This document shows, one piece after another, positions 35,076-48,530 of a stretch of 64,000 nt of DNA (positions are counted from its first letter, which is position 1; the number at the start of each line of letters is the position of its first letter). Below the pieces are notes generated by a model. It worked only from the letters and a program-made list of their open reading frames with translations. It was not told the origin of the DNA and searched no databases. This DNA comes from Laburnicola sp. R22_1. Taxonomy: Eukaryota > Ascomycota > Dothideomycetes > Pleosporales > Didymosphaeriaceae. The translations under genes and the position numbers were made by a program. The DNA is taken from assembly GCA_014281115.1 (NCBI GenBank), contig JACONQ010000014.1, positions 1-64,000 on the forward strand. The letters are read 5' to 3'.

Positions 35076-35149
35076 TACGCTATTCTGCCTTATATTTTAT
35101 ACTATACTATTAATCTATTTTCGGCTTATCTTCTATACGCGACCTATAT

Positions 35150-38100
35150 AAAAACGCTTATTATAAAAAAACATTATCTTGTAATCTAATATTATTCTTT
35201 TACTACGCTAATTAATACTAATCTCTTAAACGTTGTTACATCCTCTACTCTACTACTAATTGCGTTATTTAATAAAACTCTCCTGCCAAATTATTATTTT
35301 TAACTATTTCTAATACTCGCTTCTTTCCTAAAAACGCAACTAACGTTTGCCCTACTCCCGAATTGTCTACTCTAAATCTCGCTAACCGTGCTGTCCACCA
35401 CTCTCCTACTTTGGTGTACCCTAATGCCACGCCTATTAACCCGCCTACTAACACCCCTCTGTGCTAACAATTCCCGTCTTTTACTCTCTAATACCGCCCA
35501 TAACTATTTCTCTCCCACTGGTTACATATCTCCTGCGGCACCCCGCACTAAAAACACCCCGAATAACTCTTAAACTTAATCTGCTCCTTAATTGTCTTAA
35601 TCGCTGCTTTTGTACTTTGGCTCTCCTGTCGCCAACACTACCATATATCGTGCTCGCTCTGCCTATCCCCCGCCGCCTCGTATATCCCGTATCAATTCGC
35701 CCACTATACTAACTGCCTACGCAACCACTCTACGTTCGCAAACTCCTATTGCCGCTGCTGTATTAACGTCTACCGCGGGCCTTATCGCTCCTACTCCTGC
35801 TACTAGAACGCTCGCTGCGCCTTCTCGCCTCTTGTCTTAACTACATCTATCTTGTTGTTATCGCTGCTATCTTCGCTGCTATCCTCTTCTATCTCTTTGT
35901 CTGCTTCTCTGCACACATTATATCTCTCCTCCCCTTCTTTACATTCCTCTTGGCCCTCTTACCTATCTAAATACGCGTCTAACACTCGCCTTTGGCACCT
36001 TATTATTAACTCTTCCCCTTCTATAAACAACCGAACCAATTGCTATTCTGCCTTAGTTAGCTTGTTATCACACGCTCGTTTATCCCCTTCCTGCCCTATA
36101 ATAATAGCCTCGCTCCACAATCCATCTCGCCCTGCCCTGTCGATTTCTTATGCGTAATCTAACATCGTCCGCGGCTAATCTATATAAATAATGCACTGGA
36201 TGTTGGGTATATCCACCCCTATCCCTAATGCGCTCGTCCCTACAATTACCCGCTGTTTACCAGCCATAAAATCTATTAATATGCTTGCTTTGCCTACTAC
36301 GTCGTAATAATACACGTTGCATGCCAACTGCTTTGCCAACTTCTTAACCTTTGGCACGAAATTGCTATATATCACTACCTTGCTAGTTTGGTACTATCTT
36401 AACTTCCGCCGCGCCATCTTTACTACAACGGCCTCTATATCCTCTTTTATTAACACCTTATCTACCTTAACTACCTAATATGCCACGTTCGTCTGTGTTG
36501 TCCTTGCTTAGAATATCTTAACCTAATCCCGCTTAAAATGCATCCATTAAAATAACTCGCCCTCCTCGCTTGGCGGCAACGTTGCTGTTAACAACACTAT
36601 CTGCGTTTTGGCAGCTACTAACTTGCCTAACTACTGCATCTGCTTGCGAAACGTGTACTACCAGTTTAACACAATATGACACTTATTAATTATAATCCGG
36701 TCCAACTACCGCGTCGCCTACAACTAGTTTAAAAACGTCGCAAACTCCTCTCCCACCGCCAACTTAGGCGTCACTAACACTACCGCGGCTGCGTTAGGCA
36801 GACAGCATTCCTCCCACACTGCACACAATATCCCTAATAACTTGCACCACCGCATTATATCTTCCCGCAACGCAATTAACAGAATTATAACAATAGTAGT
36901 CCCGCCCTACTTTACCCACGCTGGCAACATAAATAATAAACTCTTCTCACCGCCTGTTAGCATCACAGCCACAATAGGGCTCTCGCCTACAATAATGGCG
37001 TTAATGGCTTCTTTCTACACGCTATAGAACTCCGCTGTCCTACTTATTATCTGCTTTAACTGCGCTGTTGTGTCTATCTTCCTTAATCGCCCCTATTAAT
37101 TAATCCTTGCCTTGTCCGATTCGCTCTCAAACGGCGCTCTCTTCCGCTTCTTACTTATTGTCTCCTCCACGTTGGCTCAGAACCCTAAAAATCGATGCTA
37201 ATCCGTGCTTAACATCCGGAACTACTATTGCTTATCTGCCACCGCCCCAGCTTGCTCTATAATCCCTCGCGCGTATATTAATTCTGCAACGTGCGCGGTA
37301 TGTCCTGCCTACTTATTAGCAATTAACGCGCCTATATTCTCCTCATCCCACTCCTTATTCTTGTCTCCCTCTTCTGTCCAAAATGCTGCAGATCCACGTA
37401 AAAATCGCCAGCTCATGCTAATAGCAATCTCGCGGTACGCGGCAATTGTTAACTCCTATCCTATCTTAATCCGGCTCTCGCGCTTTAACGCCTCCCGCAA
37501 CCTCTCTATTATCTACTTGCGTTTATTAGGGTCCGCTAGCTACATATATAACAACACGCTCTCCTTTTCCTATACTAACGCCTTTAACCGCTGCTAGAAC
37601 AGCAACACTAACTATATATATAACACCACTAACTCGCCTACCTTGCGTAGTAAGTATTAATAAATAATCTTAATATCGCTACTAATATTGTATCCCTTGT
37701 GGTAACGCGTTATAAACACTACTATGCCGTCCTTAATAAATATATTACGGTGCCCCCCTTTTACAGTATTGCTATGCTAGACACTTATTATTTCTAGTCC
37801 TCTTACTGGCTATTTGCCTACAATATGCATTAACATAGCCAACTTCTTCTAGAACTCAATAATACGCCCTATATACCACTTAACAGCCTCTTAGTCTACC
37901 CCTAAACGCGTTCCTAGCTTTATAAACCTGTCCTAGATACTAGCATCTCTCCCTACCTGCTTAAACAACCACCTCTCTCTATCTACAGGCATGCGGGTGC
38001 GATAGTCCTTTAAAAAATTCCATTCAGGCCACTTATTAGTTAGGTTGTCTCGCATACTCTCCTATAGGACGCTAGGTATGGGATTAGCGACCTTGCTAGT

Positions 38101-39909
38101 GCCGAACATTAACTCCTCTACTAACAACCGCCAGCTTTTAATCGCTAACCTATACACTATACCGCGAAACTAGGCTATATTAAACTATAACCCCTTATAC
38201 AACAACTCGTCCCCGCCCGTCCACTTAACATGGCCACGCGACATAGTGTTATAATGAATCTTTAACCCGTACGTCCGCAAATCCAATATCCACTGCATAG
38301 GTCCGTGGCTGCCTCGCACCATAAACTTGTCCATTATCTCCTGCACAAACTGCAGACACCCCTTGGGCCAGCGCAAGCGCAGGCGGCTGCTATCGCTCTC
38401 GTACGCGCTGTCGTTGTCGAACTCGTCCTTATTCTTATCCAACAGCTTAGATAACTCCAACGCCTATTGCACGACTATAAAACAGGCCACTTTAATAACA
38501 GCTAACAATATTAGCGGATACTGCTTAGGGCCCTTCCACCTATCCTCCTTAACGCCCAACACCGCTAACGCACACACTAACAGGCTATCGTACTTCTTAC
38601 ACATAATAGACTGGTTTAACAACGCAATGCAAAACTCCAAACACGCTTTCTAGAGTCTTGACAACTTCTTAGGCTTGCTAGACTTAGCACCTTCTGCCTA
38701 ACTCTGCTTCTCCCTATCTTCTCCCTCCTCTATCGCCTTATCTGCGTCCTCTGTCTCCTTCTCTATCATCTTCTCATCTATATCTTCCGTCTCTTCCTCC
38801 GCATCTTCTTTGTCTACCTCCCCCTCTACCCCCCTTTCTGCCTATTAAACCAACACCTTCTATGCCTCCTACTGTTAGCGCGTAAACTGGTACTTTGGGC
38901 TCTTCTACGCATGCTCCTTCTACGTGCGTGCAAAAAACATTAACATCTACTACTATAGCCGCGCATACTTAATAATGGCATCCTTATCCATATACAGCTG
39001 CAATGGCTAAAACCGCGTCTAGTGCTTCTCTGTTCAAATGGCCTCTAACCGCACAAATACACTAATTTAGTTAATTACAGACGCCTGGCTAAACTGCGCC
39101 AACCTATCTATGGCCGCCCAAATTACTGCTTCCACCAGCTCTGCCGCCTCGTCTTTCCTAGGGTTGGCGTTGGCAACAGGCTCTTTAACGCACGCTAACA
39201 AATTGGGCCTCTCTATGCCCACTAAATATGGCAGCCACTACGTCCGCTCTAGCCACAGGTTTACTTTGTCTCTCTTGCTATCCTAAATAGTGTTCTGCGC
39301 CTGCTTCTTAATATTCTCCTACGCCTTAGTTATCTCTTCTCCTACTTGCGCCTATGCGGCCTTGCTATTAATAGAAATAGGTTCTAGGCCGCCTACTAAA
39401 CCTTTATTAAGTGCGTGCACTTAGAAATACTGCGAACCATAGCGGCTGCTAAATAATTGCTAACAATACACACATGTGTATTCTTATTCTATCTGCGCTT
39501 ACAATCCCTTCTCCTTAATTCGACTTAGTTGCCCGCGCTTCTTTCCCACTAACCATCCTTAGTAGTCTTTATGCTAATGTTTCTTTATACTCTTAATACT
39601 CTATAATACCCACTAACACTATTTTGGATTTAACTGGCATAATAACCTGTCTGCATATATAGGCAACTAGGAATGCGGCGCTACAATCTAACTTAGCGGC
39701 ACGAACTTACTAGGGTACTGTATAATGCCTGCCTAGCTGCGAACCTCTAATCCTATCTTACTAGCGTCTTTGCGTTTAATCTTATACTGCTCCTACAAAT
39801 GGCCCTTAATCTAATCTAGCCATACTGCGTACTAGCACTCCTTGCATATAGCTACCTAGTACTCTGCCAAATAGTTAAAATATCGACACGCTATGCTTGC
39901 TCTAGCCAT
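35150..39909 (-). pseudogene. Telomere-linked RecQ-type helicase relic, TLH-A
   Basis: Minus-strand reading from about 39909. A CKECQYAVW zinc motif (OrsD/DUF3505-like, from memory) is followed by an acidic stretch and a long conserved middle region (VVFITRYHKGY). The helicase core shows motif I TGGEKSLLF (near 36940; a Gly of GGGKS is now Glu), motif II INKCHIVLN (near 36690; family form DECH) and QIVLLTATLPPSEE. Domain 2 has VIVGTSALGIGVDIPN at 36175-36375 and DRAGRDG. A Cys-containing tail follows to about 35150. Such helicases sit next to telomeres in Magnaporthe, Metarhizium and Ustilago. Many TAG/TAA stops and two Asp/Glu losses in motif II: inactive. Confidence 0.85.
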
Positions 39910-40296
39910 GCTAACACGCTAGATTAATCTGCCCTGAATGTACTGTTCAACTTGCTAAACATATCTCTCTCTTTGCCTTAATTATAGTGGCTGGGCTCTG
40001 CGTTCCACTTAGTCCTAACTTTGGTGGTACACTGCCGATCCCCTTATTAATATAACCCTAACCTATAACACCTCTTCTGCCTACGCTCTACCACACAAGT
40101 TGGGTTTCTGCAAATCCTATAGATAGTGCAGCTTATTAGTGCAAAAAACATATCTAAGTTTAGAGCAAATCCGCCAACGGAAACTAAATCTACCCTACCT
40201 GTGAAATAATAATCTACCGTACCCCCTAATCTTAGAAATACACGCCGTACGCGTAGTTTGTGTTACTAACAAAGTAATCCACCCTTATAATAGTAG

Positions 40297-40317
40297 ATTT
40301 AGCGCCCTGGGTTAGAT
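40297..40317. other. Shared 21-bp TLH-unit terminus, copy A
   Basis: ATTTAGCG followed by CCCTGGGTTAGAT marks the centromere-side end of TLH unit A. To its right, TLH-B starts abruptly at a point equivalent to 35764 in A. The same terminus recurs at 48798 and 56250. Confidence 0.75.
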
Positions 40318-43300
40318 TAACGTCTACTATAGGCCTTGTCGCTCCTACTCCTACTACTAGAATACTTACTGTGCCTCCTTGCCTCTTATCTTAACTATAT
40401 CTATCTTATTATTATCGCTACTATCTTTGCTACTATTCTCTTTTATCTCTTTGTCTGCTTCTCTATATATATTACATCTCTCCTCCCCTTTTTTACATTC
40501 CTCTTAGCCCTCTCGCCCGTCTAAATACGCGTTTAACACTCGCCTTTAGCACCTTATTATTAACCCTTCCCCTTCTATAAACAACTAAACTAATTACTAT
40601 TCTGCCTTAGTTGGCTTATTATCACACGCTTGTTTATCCCCTTCCTGCCCTATAATAATAGCCTCGCTCCGCAATCTATCTCGCCCTGCCCTGCCACTCT
40701 CTTGTGCGTAATCTAATATTGTCCGCGGCCAATCTATATAAATAATGCACCAGATGTTAGGTATATTCACTCCTATCCCTAATACGCTTGTCGCTATAAT
40801 TACCCGCTATTTGCCAGCTATAAAATCTATTAACATACTTACTTTGCCTATCGCGTTATAATAATACGCGTTATATACTAACTTCTTTGCTAACTTCTTA
40901 ACCTTTGGCATAGAATTACTGTATATTACTACCTTGCTAGTTTGGTACTATCTTAACTTCCGCCGCGCCATCTTTACTATAATAGCCTCTATATCCTCTT
41001 TTATTAACGCCTTGTCTACCTTAACTACCTAATATGCCACGTTTGTCTGTGTTGTCCTTGCTTAGAATATCTTAACCTAATCCCACTTAAAATGTATCTG
41101 TTAAAACAACTTGCCCTCCTCGCTTAGCGGCAACGTTATTATTAACAACACTATCTACATTTTGGCAACTACTAACTTGCCTAACTAGTGTATCTACTTG
41201 CGAAATGTGTACCGCTAGTTTAACACAATATAACACTTATTAATTATAATTTAGTCTAACTACTACGTCGCCTATAACTAGTTTAAAAATATCGCAAACT
41301 TCTCTTCTACCGCTAACTTAGGCGTTACCAACACTACCGCGACTGCGTTAGGTAGACGGCGTCCCTTCCACGCTGCATATAATATCCTTAACAACTTATA
41401 CTATTACATTATATCTTCCTATAACGTAATTAACGAAATTACAATAATAGTAGTCCTGCCCTACTTTGCCCACGCTAGCAACATAAATAATAAACTCTTC
41501 CTACCGCCTGTTAGCATTATGCCCATAATAGGGCTCTCGCCTGCGATAATAGTGTTAATGGCTTCTTTCTGCACGCTATAGAACTCTACTATCCTGCTTA
41601 TTATCTGCTTTAACTGCGCTATTATATCCATCTTCCTTAATCGCCCCTATTAATTAATTCTCACCTTGTCCGCTTCGCTCTTAAACAGCACTCTCTTCTA
41701 CTTCTTACTTGTTATCTCCTCTATATTAGCTTAAAACTCTAAAAATTAATGCCAATCTGTGCTCAACGTCCAGAACTGCTATTGCTTATTTGCCACCACC
41801 CTAGCTTACTCTATAATCCCTCGCGCGTATATTAATCCTGCAACATGCGCAGTATGTCCTGCCTACTTATTGGCAATCGAAGCGCCTATATTCTCCTTAT
41901 CCTACTCCTTATTCTTATCTCTCTCTTCTATCTAAAATGCTGCGGATCCACGTAAAAATCGCCAGCTTATACTAATAGCAATCTCGCAGTATACAGCAAT
42001 TATTAACTTCTATCCTATCTTAATCTAGCTCTCGCGCTTTAACGCCTCCCGTAACCTCTCTATTATCTACTTACGTCTATTAGGGTCCGCTAGCCACATA
42101 TGTGACGACACGCTCTCCTTTTCCCATACTAACGCCTCTAACCGCTACTAGAACGGCAACACTAACTATATATACAACACCACTAACTCGCCTACTTCGC
42201 GCGGTAAATATTAATAAATAATCTTAATGTCGCTGCTAATATTATATCCCTTATAGTAACGCGTTATAAACACCACTATGCTGTCCTTAATAAATATATT
42301 GCGGTGCCCCCCTTTTATAGTATTGCTATGCTAGACGCTTATTATTTCTAGTCCTCTTACTGGCTGTTTGCCTGCGATGTGCATTAATATAGCCAACTTT
42401 TTCTAGAACTTAATAATGCGCCCTATATACCGCTTAACAGCCTTTTAGTCTACTCCTAAACGCGTTCCTAGCTTTATAAACCTGTCCTAGATACTAGTAT
42501 CTCTTCCTACCTACTTAAACAACCACCTCTTTTTATCTATAGGCATGCGGGTGCAATAGTCCTTTAAAAAATTCTATCTAGGCTGCTTGTTAGTTAGGTT
42601 GTCTCGCATACTCTCCTATAGGACGCTAGGTATAGGATTGGCGGCCTTGCTAGTGCTAAATATTAACTCCTCCACCAACAACCGCCGGCTTTTAATCGCC
42701 AACCTGTGCACTATACTACAGAACTAGGCCATGTTAAACTGCAACCCCTTGTACAACAACTCGTCCCTGCCCATCCACTTAACATGGCCGCGCGACGTGG
42801 TGTTGTAATGAATCTTCAACCCGTACGTCACGCAAATCCAATATCTACTGCATAGGTCCATAGCTGCCTCGCACTATAAACTTGTCTATTATCTCCTGCA
42901 CAAACTGCAAACACCCCTTAGGCCGGCGCGGGCGCAGGCGGCTGCTGTCGCTCTCATACGCGCTGTCGTCGTCGAACTCGTCCTTGTTCTTGTCTAATGG
43001 CTTGGATAACTCCAACGCCTGTTGCACGACCATAAAATGGGCCACTTTAATAACTGCTAACAATATCGGCGGATACTGCTTAGGGCCCTTCCACCTATTC
43101 TCCTTAACGCCCAACACTGCCAACGCACACACTAACGGGCTGTCGTACTCCTTGCGCATAATATACTAGTTTAACAACGCGATACAAAACTCTAAACACG
43201 CTTTCTAGAGTCTTGACAACTTCTTAGGCTTGCTGGACTCGGCACCTTCTGCCTGACTCTGCTCCTCCCCGGCTTCTCCCTCTTCCATCTCCTCCATCAT

Positions 43301-44360
43301 CTCCTCATCTATATCTCCCGTCTCTTCCTCCACATCTTCTTCGTCTACCTCCTCCCCTTCTACCCCCCTTTCTGCCTATCGGACCAACGCCTCCCATGCC
43401 TCCTACTATTGGCGCGTGAACTGGTACTTTAGGCTCTTCCACGCATGCTCCTTCTGCGTGCGTGCAAAAAACATTAACATCTGCTGCCACAGCCGCGCAT
43501 GCTTGATAATGGCATCCTTGTCCATATACGGCTGCAATAGCTAGAACCGCATCTAGTGCTTCTCTGTTTGAATGGCCTCTAACCGCACAAACACGCTAAT
43601 TTGGTTAATTACGGACGCCTAGCTAAACCGCGCCAACCTATCTATAGCCGCCCAAATTACTGCTTCCACTAGCTCTGCTGCCTTGTCTTTCCTAGGGTCG
43701 GCGTTAGCAATAGGCTCTTTAACGCACGCCAACAAATCGGGCCTCTCTATGCCTACTAAATATGGCAGCCACTGCGTCTGCTCTAGCCACAGGTTCACTT
43801 TGTCTCTCTCGCTATCCTGGATAGTGTTCTGCGCCTGCTTCTTAATGTTCTCCTACGCCTTAGTTATCTCTTCTCCTACTCGCGCCTATGCGGCCTTGCT
43901 GTTAATAGGAACGGGTTCTAGGCCGCCTACTAAACCTTTGTTAAGTGCGTGCACTTAGAAATACTGCGAACCATAGCGGCTGCCAAATAATCGCTAACAA
44001 TACACACGCGTGTATCCTTGTTCTATCTGCGCTTGCAATCCCTTCTCCTTAATTCGACTTAGTCGCCCGCGCTTCTTTCCCACCAACCATTCTTAGTGGT
44101 CTTTATGCCAATGTTTCTTTATGCTCTTAATACTCTGTAATACCCGCTGACACTGTCTTGGATTTAACTAGCATAATAACCTGTCTGCATATATAGGCAA
44201 CTGGGGATGCGGCGCTACAATCTGGCTTGGCGGCACGAACTCACTGGGGTACTGTATGATGCCTGCCCAGCTGCGGACCTCTGATCCTATCTCGCTGGCG
44301 TCTTTGCGTTTAATCTTGTGCTGCTCCTGCAAATGGCCCTTAATCTGACCCGGCCATACT

Positions 44361-47300
44361 CACAATTGTCAACAATCAAATCAAGCCAAATCTTCGCGCG
44401 GATTTAATTTGATTTGTCGATAGGTGACGTTATGCTGGATTTGGAGGATTTGATAGTATTATAGATTTGATAGATTTGATAGATTTGCAAATATGTAATA
44501 TACTGAAATCTTCTCTTTGTACTATGATTACTATGTAGAATCGTCCCACTGGCATACGCCATACAAACTGTCAACAGCAGAGTCAGTTAATGTACTTTCA
44601 TCAATCTCGTCGTCAGCATCTATCAAACCTGCTCCCATCCACCTCCGCACACACTGTAGAGCTGCTAGCAAGTTAGCTCCAATTTTGCGACGTCGTGGCT
44701 CCAACAGATCACTAAGCTTGCTGAAAAGTCGCTCACACTCACAGCTAGAGGCGGGTATAGTTATTATATTAAGCGCCAGCTGCGCCAACGCTGGGTACTT
44801 GCCGCGTAGGTTAAGCTAATAACGTACTGGGTTACCTTGTTGATTGAAATCTTCGCGACTCCAACGCGGCTTGTTGGCACGCCAGCGCTCGTACTCATCG
44901 CTATAGTCTGCCTCGTCGTCGCTCTCTGCCTCGATTATAGCGTTAATGGCGTCGTTAATCACGTTTGTGTGTGACTTTGTAGGCTTCGGCTGCGGACAAG
45001 GAGCTGGGCGATGGTTATAGAGGCGCCAGAGTTGCTGGGAAGCAGCATCAGCCGCTGCCAATCGAGCTGGGTCGTTGGCCCATGCTACTTTGCAGTAGTT
45101 GCGATAGCGGGGATGGAGTACGATTGCAGCGTAGTAGGCGGGGGAGTCGCTTAGTTTGCTGTAGTAAAGCTTTAGTTTAGCGACAGCGGCGCGTAAGTTA
45201 ATAGCCATGTGGTCTTCTGGTGCGTCTAGCTGCTCGAAATCAACGCTCTCCTAAGTAACTAAGCGCTCTTCGAAAGCAGCGATCAGGTGTTCAAAAGTAG
45301 GTATAATCTCGTAGATAGCGCCAAAGCGACCGTTGAGCTTATACTGCTTCTTCCCACGCCCCTCCAGCCGCTCAGTGGCTACTTTCAGCGGCCGAAGAAC
45401 ATCCACGTAGTCAATTATCACCGCCCAGTCTGCAGCTGTGAGGCCGTCCGATCGCATCCACGCCGGCGCAGATGACAGCTTGTTGCCATTATCGCGCGCA
45501 GCCTTATCGGCATCAGCTGTCTTCTTAATGTGATGGTTTGCGTAAGCCGTAATAGGTTGTTTAAGAATAATGCCTCGCTCAAAAGCAGCGCAATAGCTGT
45601 TCTAGCGGGTGACGCAGGCCTTGACTACGGCTAGCAGTAAATCGTTGTTGTTGGTGGGGTCTTCGTCATGCGCGAGGTGCTGGAAACGGGCAAAGCTGGA
45701 GTGCTGCTTCGGCGTACTGATGTAGTTGATAATGTCTAGGAACACGCCTAGAGGACCTAGCCGTCGCCATTCAGCCATAAACTTCTCCTCATCTTTCTTA
45801 TGCCTTGGGTCGTTATCGTACGCGTCTTTATCCTTGCCAAACATAAAAGTTTGGCCGACTAAGTTGAGAGTATGGGGACCGCAACGGAGCCGCTGCCAAG
45901 ACGATAAAAACCTATGCCTTTGAGCCAGGTACTCGATAGCCACATTGTTGCTTGCAGCGTTATCTAACACAAAGTAACCCAGCTTCTGCGGCGTTATACC
46001 GAACGACGATAGCGTCTTGTCAACGCACTCCCTAATTGCCTCGCCGCTGTAGACGCCTGTGAGCTGCGGCAGCGCCATAGGCAAGTCCATAATCTTCCCT
46101 TGGTGTTGACGTAGTGAGCAACAACACCAAAGAAGCCACGTTTGCCGCCTTTGGTAGTCTAGCCGTCAAAGCTTATGTGGACTTTGCTAACTGCAGTTGA
46201 CAGCTCAGCTTTAACAATCGGCTTCAAATGATTGTACAGTCTTATTACGAACCTTGCAACACTATTGTGGCTCGCCCACAGCGCTTCTTCAGCAGCTGGG
46301 TTGGCGAAACGAAGCATGCGCCTAAAGCTCTCGGTCTCAAACTCGCGCAATGGGTGGTTGTTTTCAACAAGCCAGGTCACAGCAGCAAGCCGAAAAGCCT
46401 GTACGTCAAAGTTACCCAGCTCATTGACAACCTCTTGGCTAACCTCCACACCCTTCTTCAGCGCGTCAGTTATAGTCTGTTGACCTCCAGGCAGCTTCGG
46501 CAGCTGCTTCCCGCGCAGGGTTATGCGATGGCCGCGCTTGTTCATACCCAGGTGCTTTGCGGCCGAGCTTGTAGCTGTTGACACCTTAACGATGCCGCCA
46601 GTAACGGTGTTGTTGTGACACCAACGGCACACAAAATAGGTACGTTCTGGCTAACCTGCGCTTACTTCTGCAGCAGTCCTTCGCAAGGCGACGCGGTAGC
46701 CGTGCTTAAAGACCCAGCTCTTCTTGCCTATAAGAGTGCGCGATGGCTTCTCAAAACGCCGCAGCTTGCTCCAATCAATGCCTTCAAAGTCATCAACAAA
46801 GCGCGCGTCGAAACCGCCCAGCTCCTCCCTACTACCCTCCTCTACAGTAGTCACCATAGCTGCCTTTGATGCCGCAGCCGCCGCAGCGATCGCGGGCTGA
46901 GACTCCAGCAACTGCAACTCCCATAGCCGCTCGGGCGCTCCTATAACCTGCCCAACAAGCGGGTCAACAGCCACCTCAACGGCTACCTCAACAGTGACTT
47001 CGGCGGGTATACTTAGGAATAGCGGCGACGGCGGCGCAGCTAGCTGCGTTTTAGGTAACTTAATCGGCTAGCTGGTAGTGCCGCAAGGCAGCTTATCTCC
47101 CTCTAAGGCCTTCTGTGTGAGGACTCAGCGACGTTTGGGGCGGCTATTGTTAACGTTAGCAGATACAGCAGCGGGTCGATCGTTATTGACAGCGCGTTTG
47201 GGAGCCATCGTTGGGCCTGGAGGTAAGCAGAGGCAGCAAAAGTAAGCGCTGAGCTACTAACAATAGCCGCTATAACAATAAAAGTATACCGTTTTAATAG

Positions 47301-47620
47301 CGACAATAGCAATCGGCAACAGAAGCAGCGCGATGGGATGGCTGAGTACGCGACGATTGACAGCTAGGGACGCGTTGACAGCCCCGTACTAGTAAGTTAA
47401 GCCAATTACAACACTAGGAAAATCACGACCCTTGCACATCTACAAGGCCTACAGCTACAGCTATATAATAACATTAAATCTTCCAAATCTACAAATCAAA
47501 TCCATCTCTAAGGTTTGATTTACAGCCAAAATTATCCAGGCGGACTTGAACTGATTGATTTGCAGATTTGGTTGCCGAAAAAACGAGATTTCCAAGTATA
47601 CTTGATTGTTGACATATGTG
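44361..47620 (-). mobile_element. hAT-family DNA transposon
   Basis: A 3,260-bp element. Its ends are inverted repeats CACAATTGTCAACAATCAA (left) and CACATATGTCAACAATCAA (right, reverse complement), 17 of 19 identical. The 8-bp TSD GCCATACT is perfect (44353-44360 and 47621-47628), the hAT length. Removing it restores the TLH-A-like sequence CGGCCATACTGCGTAC exactly. Transposase is on the minus strand. Confidence 0.95.
44531..47208 (-). pseudogene. hAT transposase, stops and one frameshift
   Basis: The ATG at 47208 opens MAPKRAVNNDRPAAVSANVN. The frame is followed for about 890 codons with several TAG/TGA stops. A BED-type zinc finger lies at about residues 165-230 (WVFKHGY, FVCRWCH, AKHLGMNKRGH). 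The catalytic core includes SKVHISFDG, LMDLPMALPQLTG and FVLDNAASNN (near 45970). The C-terminal hAT dimerisation domain is clear near 44640-44790 (YPALAQLALNIITIPASS, CERLFSK). A 1-nt deletion near 46095 shifts the frame between SFDG..GRL and MDLP. It does not show the dense TAG decay of the TLH copies, fitting a later arrival or low copy number. Confidence 0.93.
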
Positions 47621-47831
47621 GCCATACTGCGTACTGGCACTCCTTGCACATAGCTACCTAGTACTTTGCCAAATGGTTGAAATATCGACACGCCATGCTT
47701 GCTCCGGCTATGCTGACACGCTGGATTAATCTGCCCTGAACGTACTGTTCAACTTGCTATACATGTCTCTCTCTTCGCCTTAATTATAGTGGCTGGGCTC
47801 TGCGTTCCGCTTGGTCCGAACTTCGGTGGTA

Positions 47832-48530
47832 CAGTGTCCGTGCGCGTAATGCGCATGTTCGCGTAATGCGCACCCTTTTACTAGGAAAGAAAAGAAAATA
47901 AGTAACTTTAAAGCTATATAAGTCTTTAACTACTTTTTCTTTTTAAAAGCTTCCTTAACTAAAGTTATATAAAAACACCATCTCTATAACTCTAGGATTT
48001 TAGTTTTCTAATAATAAATAGTTTTAAGAAAAAGTATAAAAGTACTAAAACTTAAGTCTCTAAAATTTAAAAGTGATATTTTTTTAAGAGTAAAGTATAC
48101 TTTTTAAAATATATTTTATATTAGGACTTTTTTTATAAATAGCTACTTAAAAAGATAGATTATCTTTCCTAAATTTTATATTTAAAAAGATAAAAAGATA
48201 ATATAACTTCCTAATTAATAATTTTATTAAAAAGAACTTAATATAAAATATATTTTAAATAATATACTTTACTTATAAAAATATCACTTTTAAATTTTAG
48301 AGACTTAAGTTTTAGTACTTTTATACTTTTTTCTTAAAACTATTTATTATTAGAAAACTAAAATCCTAGAGTTATAGAGATGGTGTTTTTATATAACTTT
48401 AGTTAAGGAAGCTTTTAAAAAGAAAAAGTAGTTAAAGACTTATATAGCTTTAAAGTTACTTATTTTCTTTTCTTTTCCTAGTAAAAGGGTGCGCATTACG
48501 CGAACATGCGCATTACGCGCACGGACACTG
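47832..48530. mobile_element. Long-TIR MITE of Tc1/mariner-Fot1 type
   Basis: 699 bp starting CAGTGTCCG and ending CGGACACTG with TA duplicated on both sides (47830-47831 and 48531-48532). The empty site GGTGGTACACTGCCG is seen in TLH unit A near 40030. Two arms of about 290 bp are almost perfect inverted repeats around a central AT-rich spacer of about 115 bp, so a single strand would fold into a giant hairpin. No coding capacity. Each end holds a direct repeat of GCGTAATGCGCA. Confidence 0.93.

Larger units (their letters stand above)
32820..35130. repeat. G-depleted, pyrimidine-rich low-complexity tract
   Basis: For about 2.3 kb the plus strand is T, A and C with only scattered G. Open frames here are compositional artefacts. 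It contains degenerate AAAAACTCTAA-type units and one AACCCTAACCC stretch near 33705. It ends in an (ATTCTATTCT)n microsatellite at about 34980-35075. It lies just beyond the 3' end of TLH relic A. RIP acts on both strands and so would not by itself remove only G. A decayed telomeric C-strand, which has no G, is one explanation. Confidence 0.8.
40318..47708 (-). pseudogene. TLH-B relic, 3'-truncated and split by a hAT element
   Basis: It aligns with TLH-A from 40318 (A position 35764) through the whole helicase and middle region. Differences are mainly transitions. It is interrupted at 44361-47620 by a hAT element and resumes to its CKECQYAVW N-terminus near 47640. It lacks the last 600 bp or so that A has, because unit A is joined there. 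Motif II reads INKCYIVLN. It is the source of the open frame at 42845-43159 (LGVKENRWKGPKQYP and an acidic Ser/Asp stretch). Inactive. Confidence 0.83.

Noticed and set aside
40297..40317. Calling the TLH units Helitrons because each terminus reads A then TC on the minus strand
   Set aside because: No Rep/Pif1-type helicase or CTRR hairpin end is seen, and the encoded helicase is RecQ-like; kept only as an open alternative.
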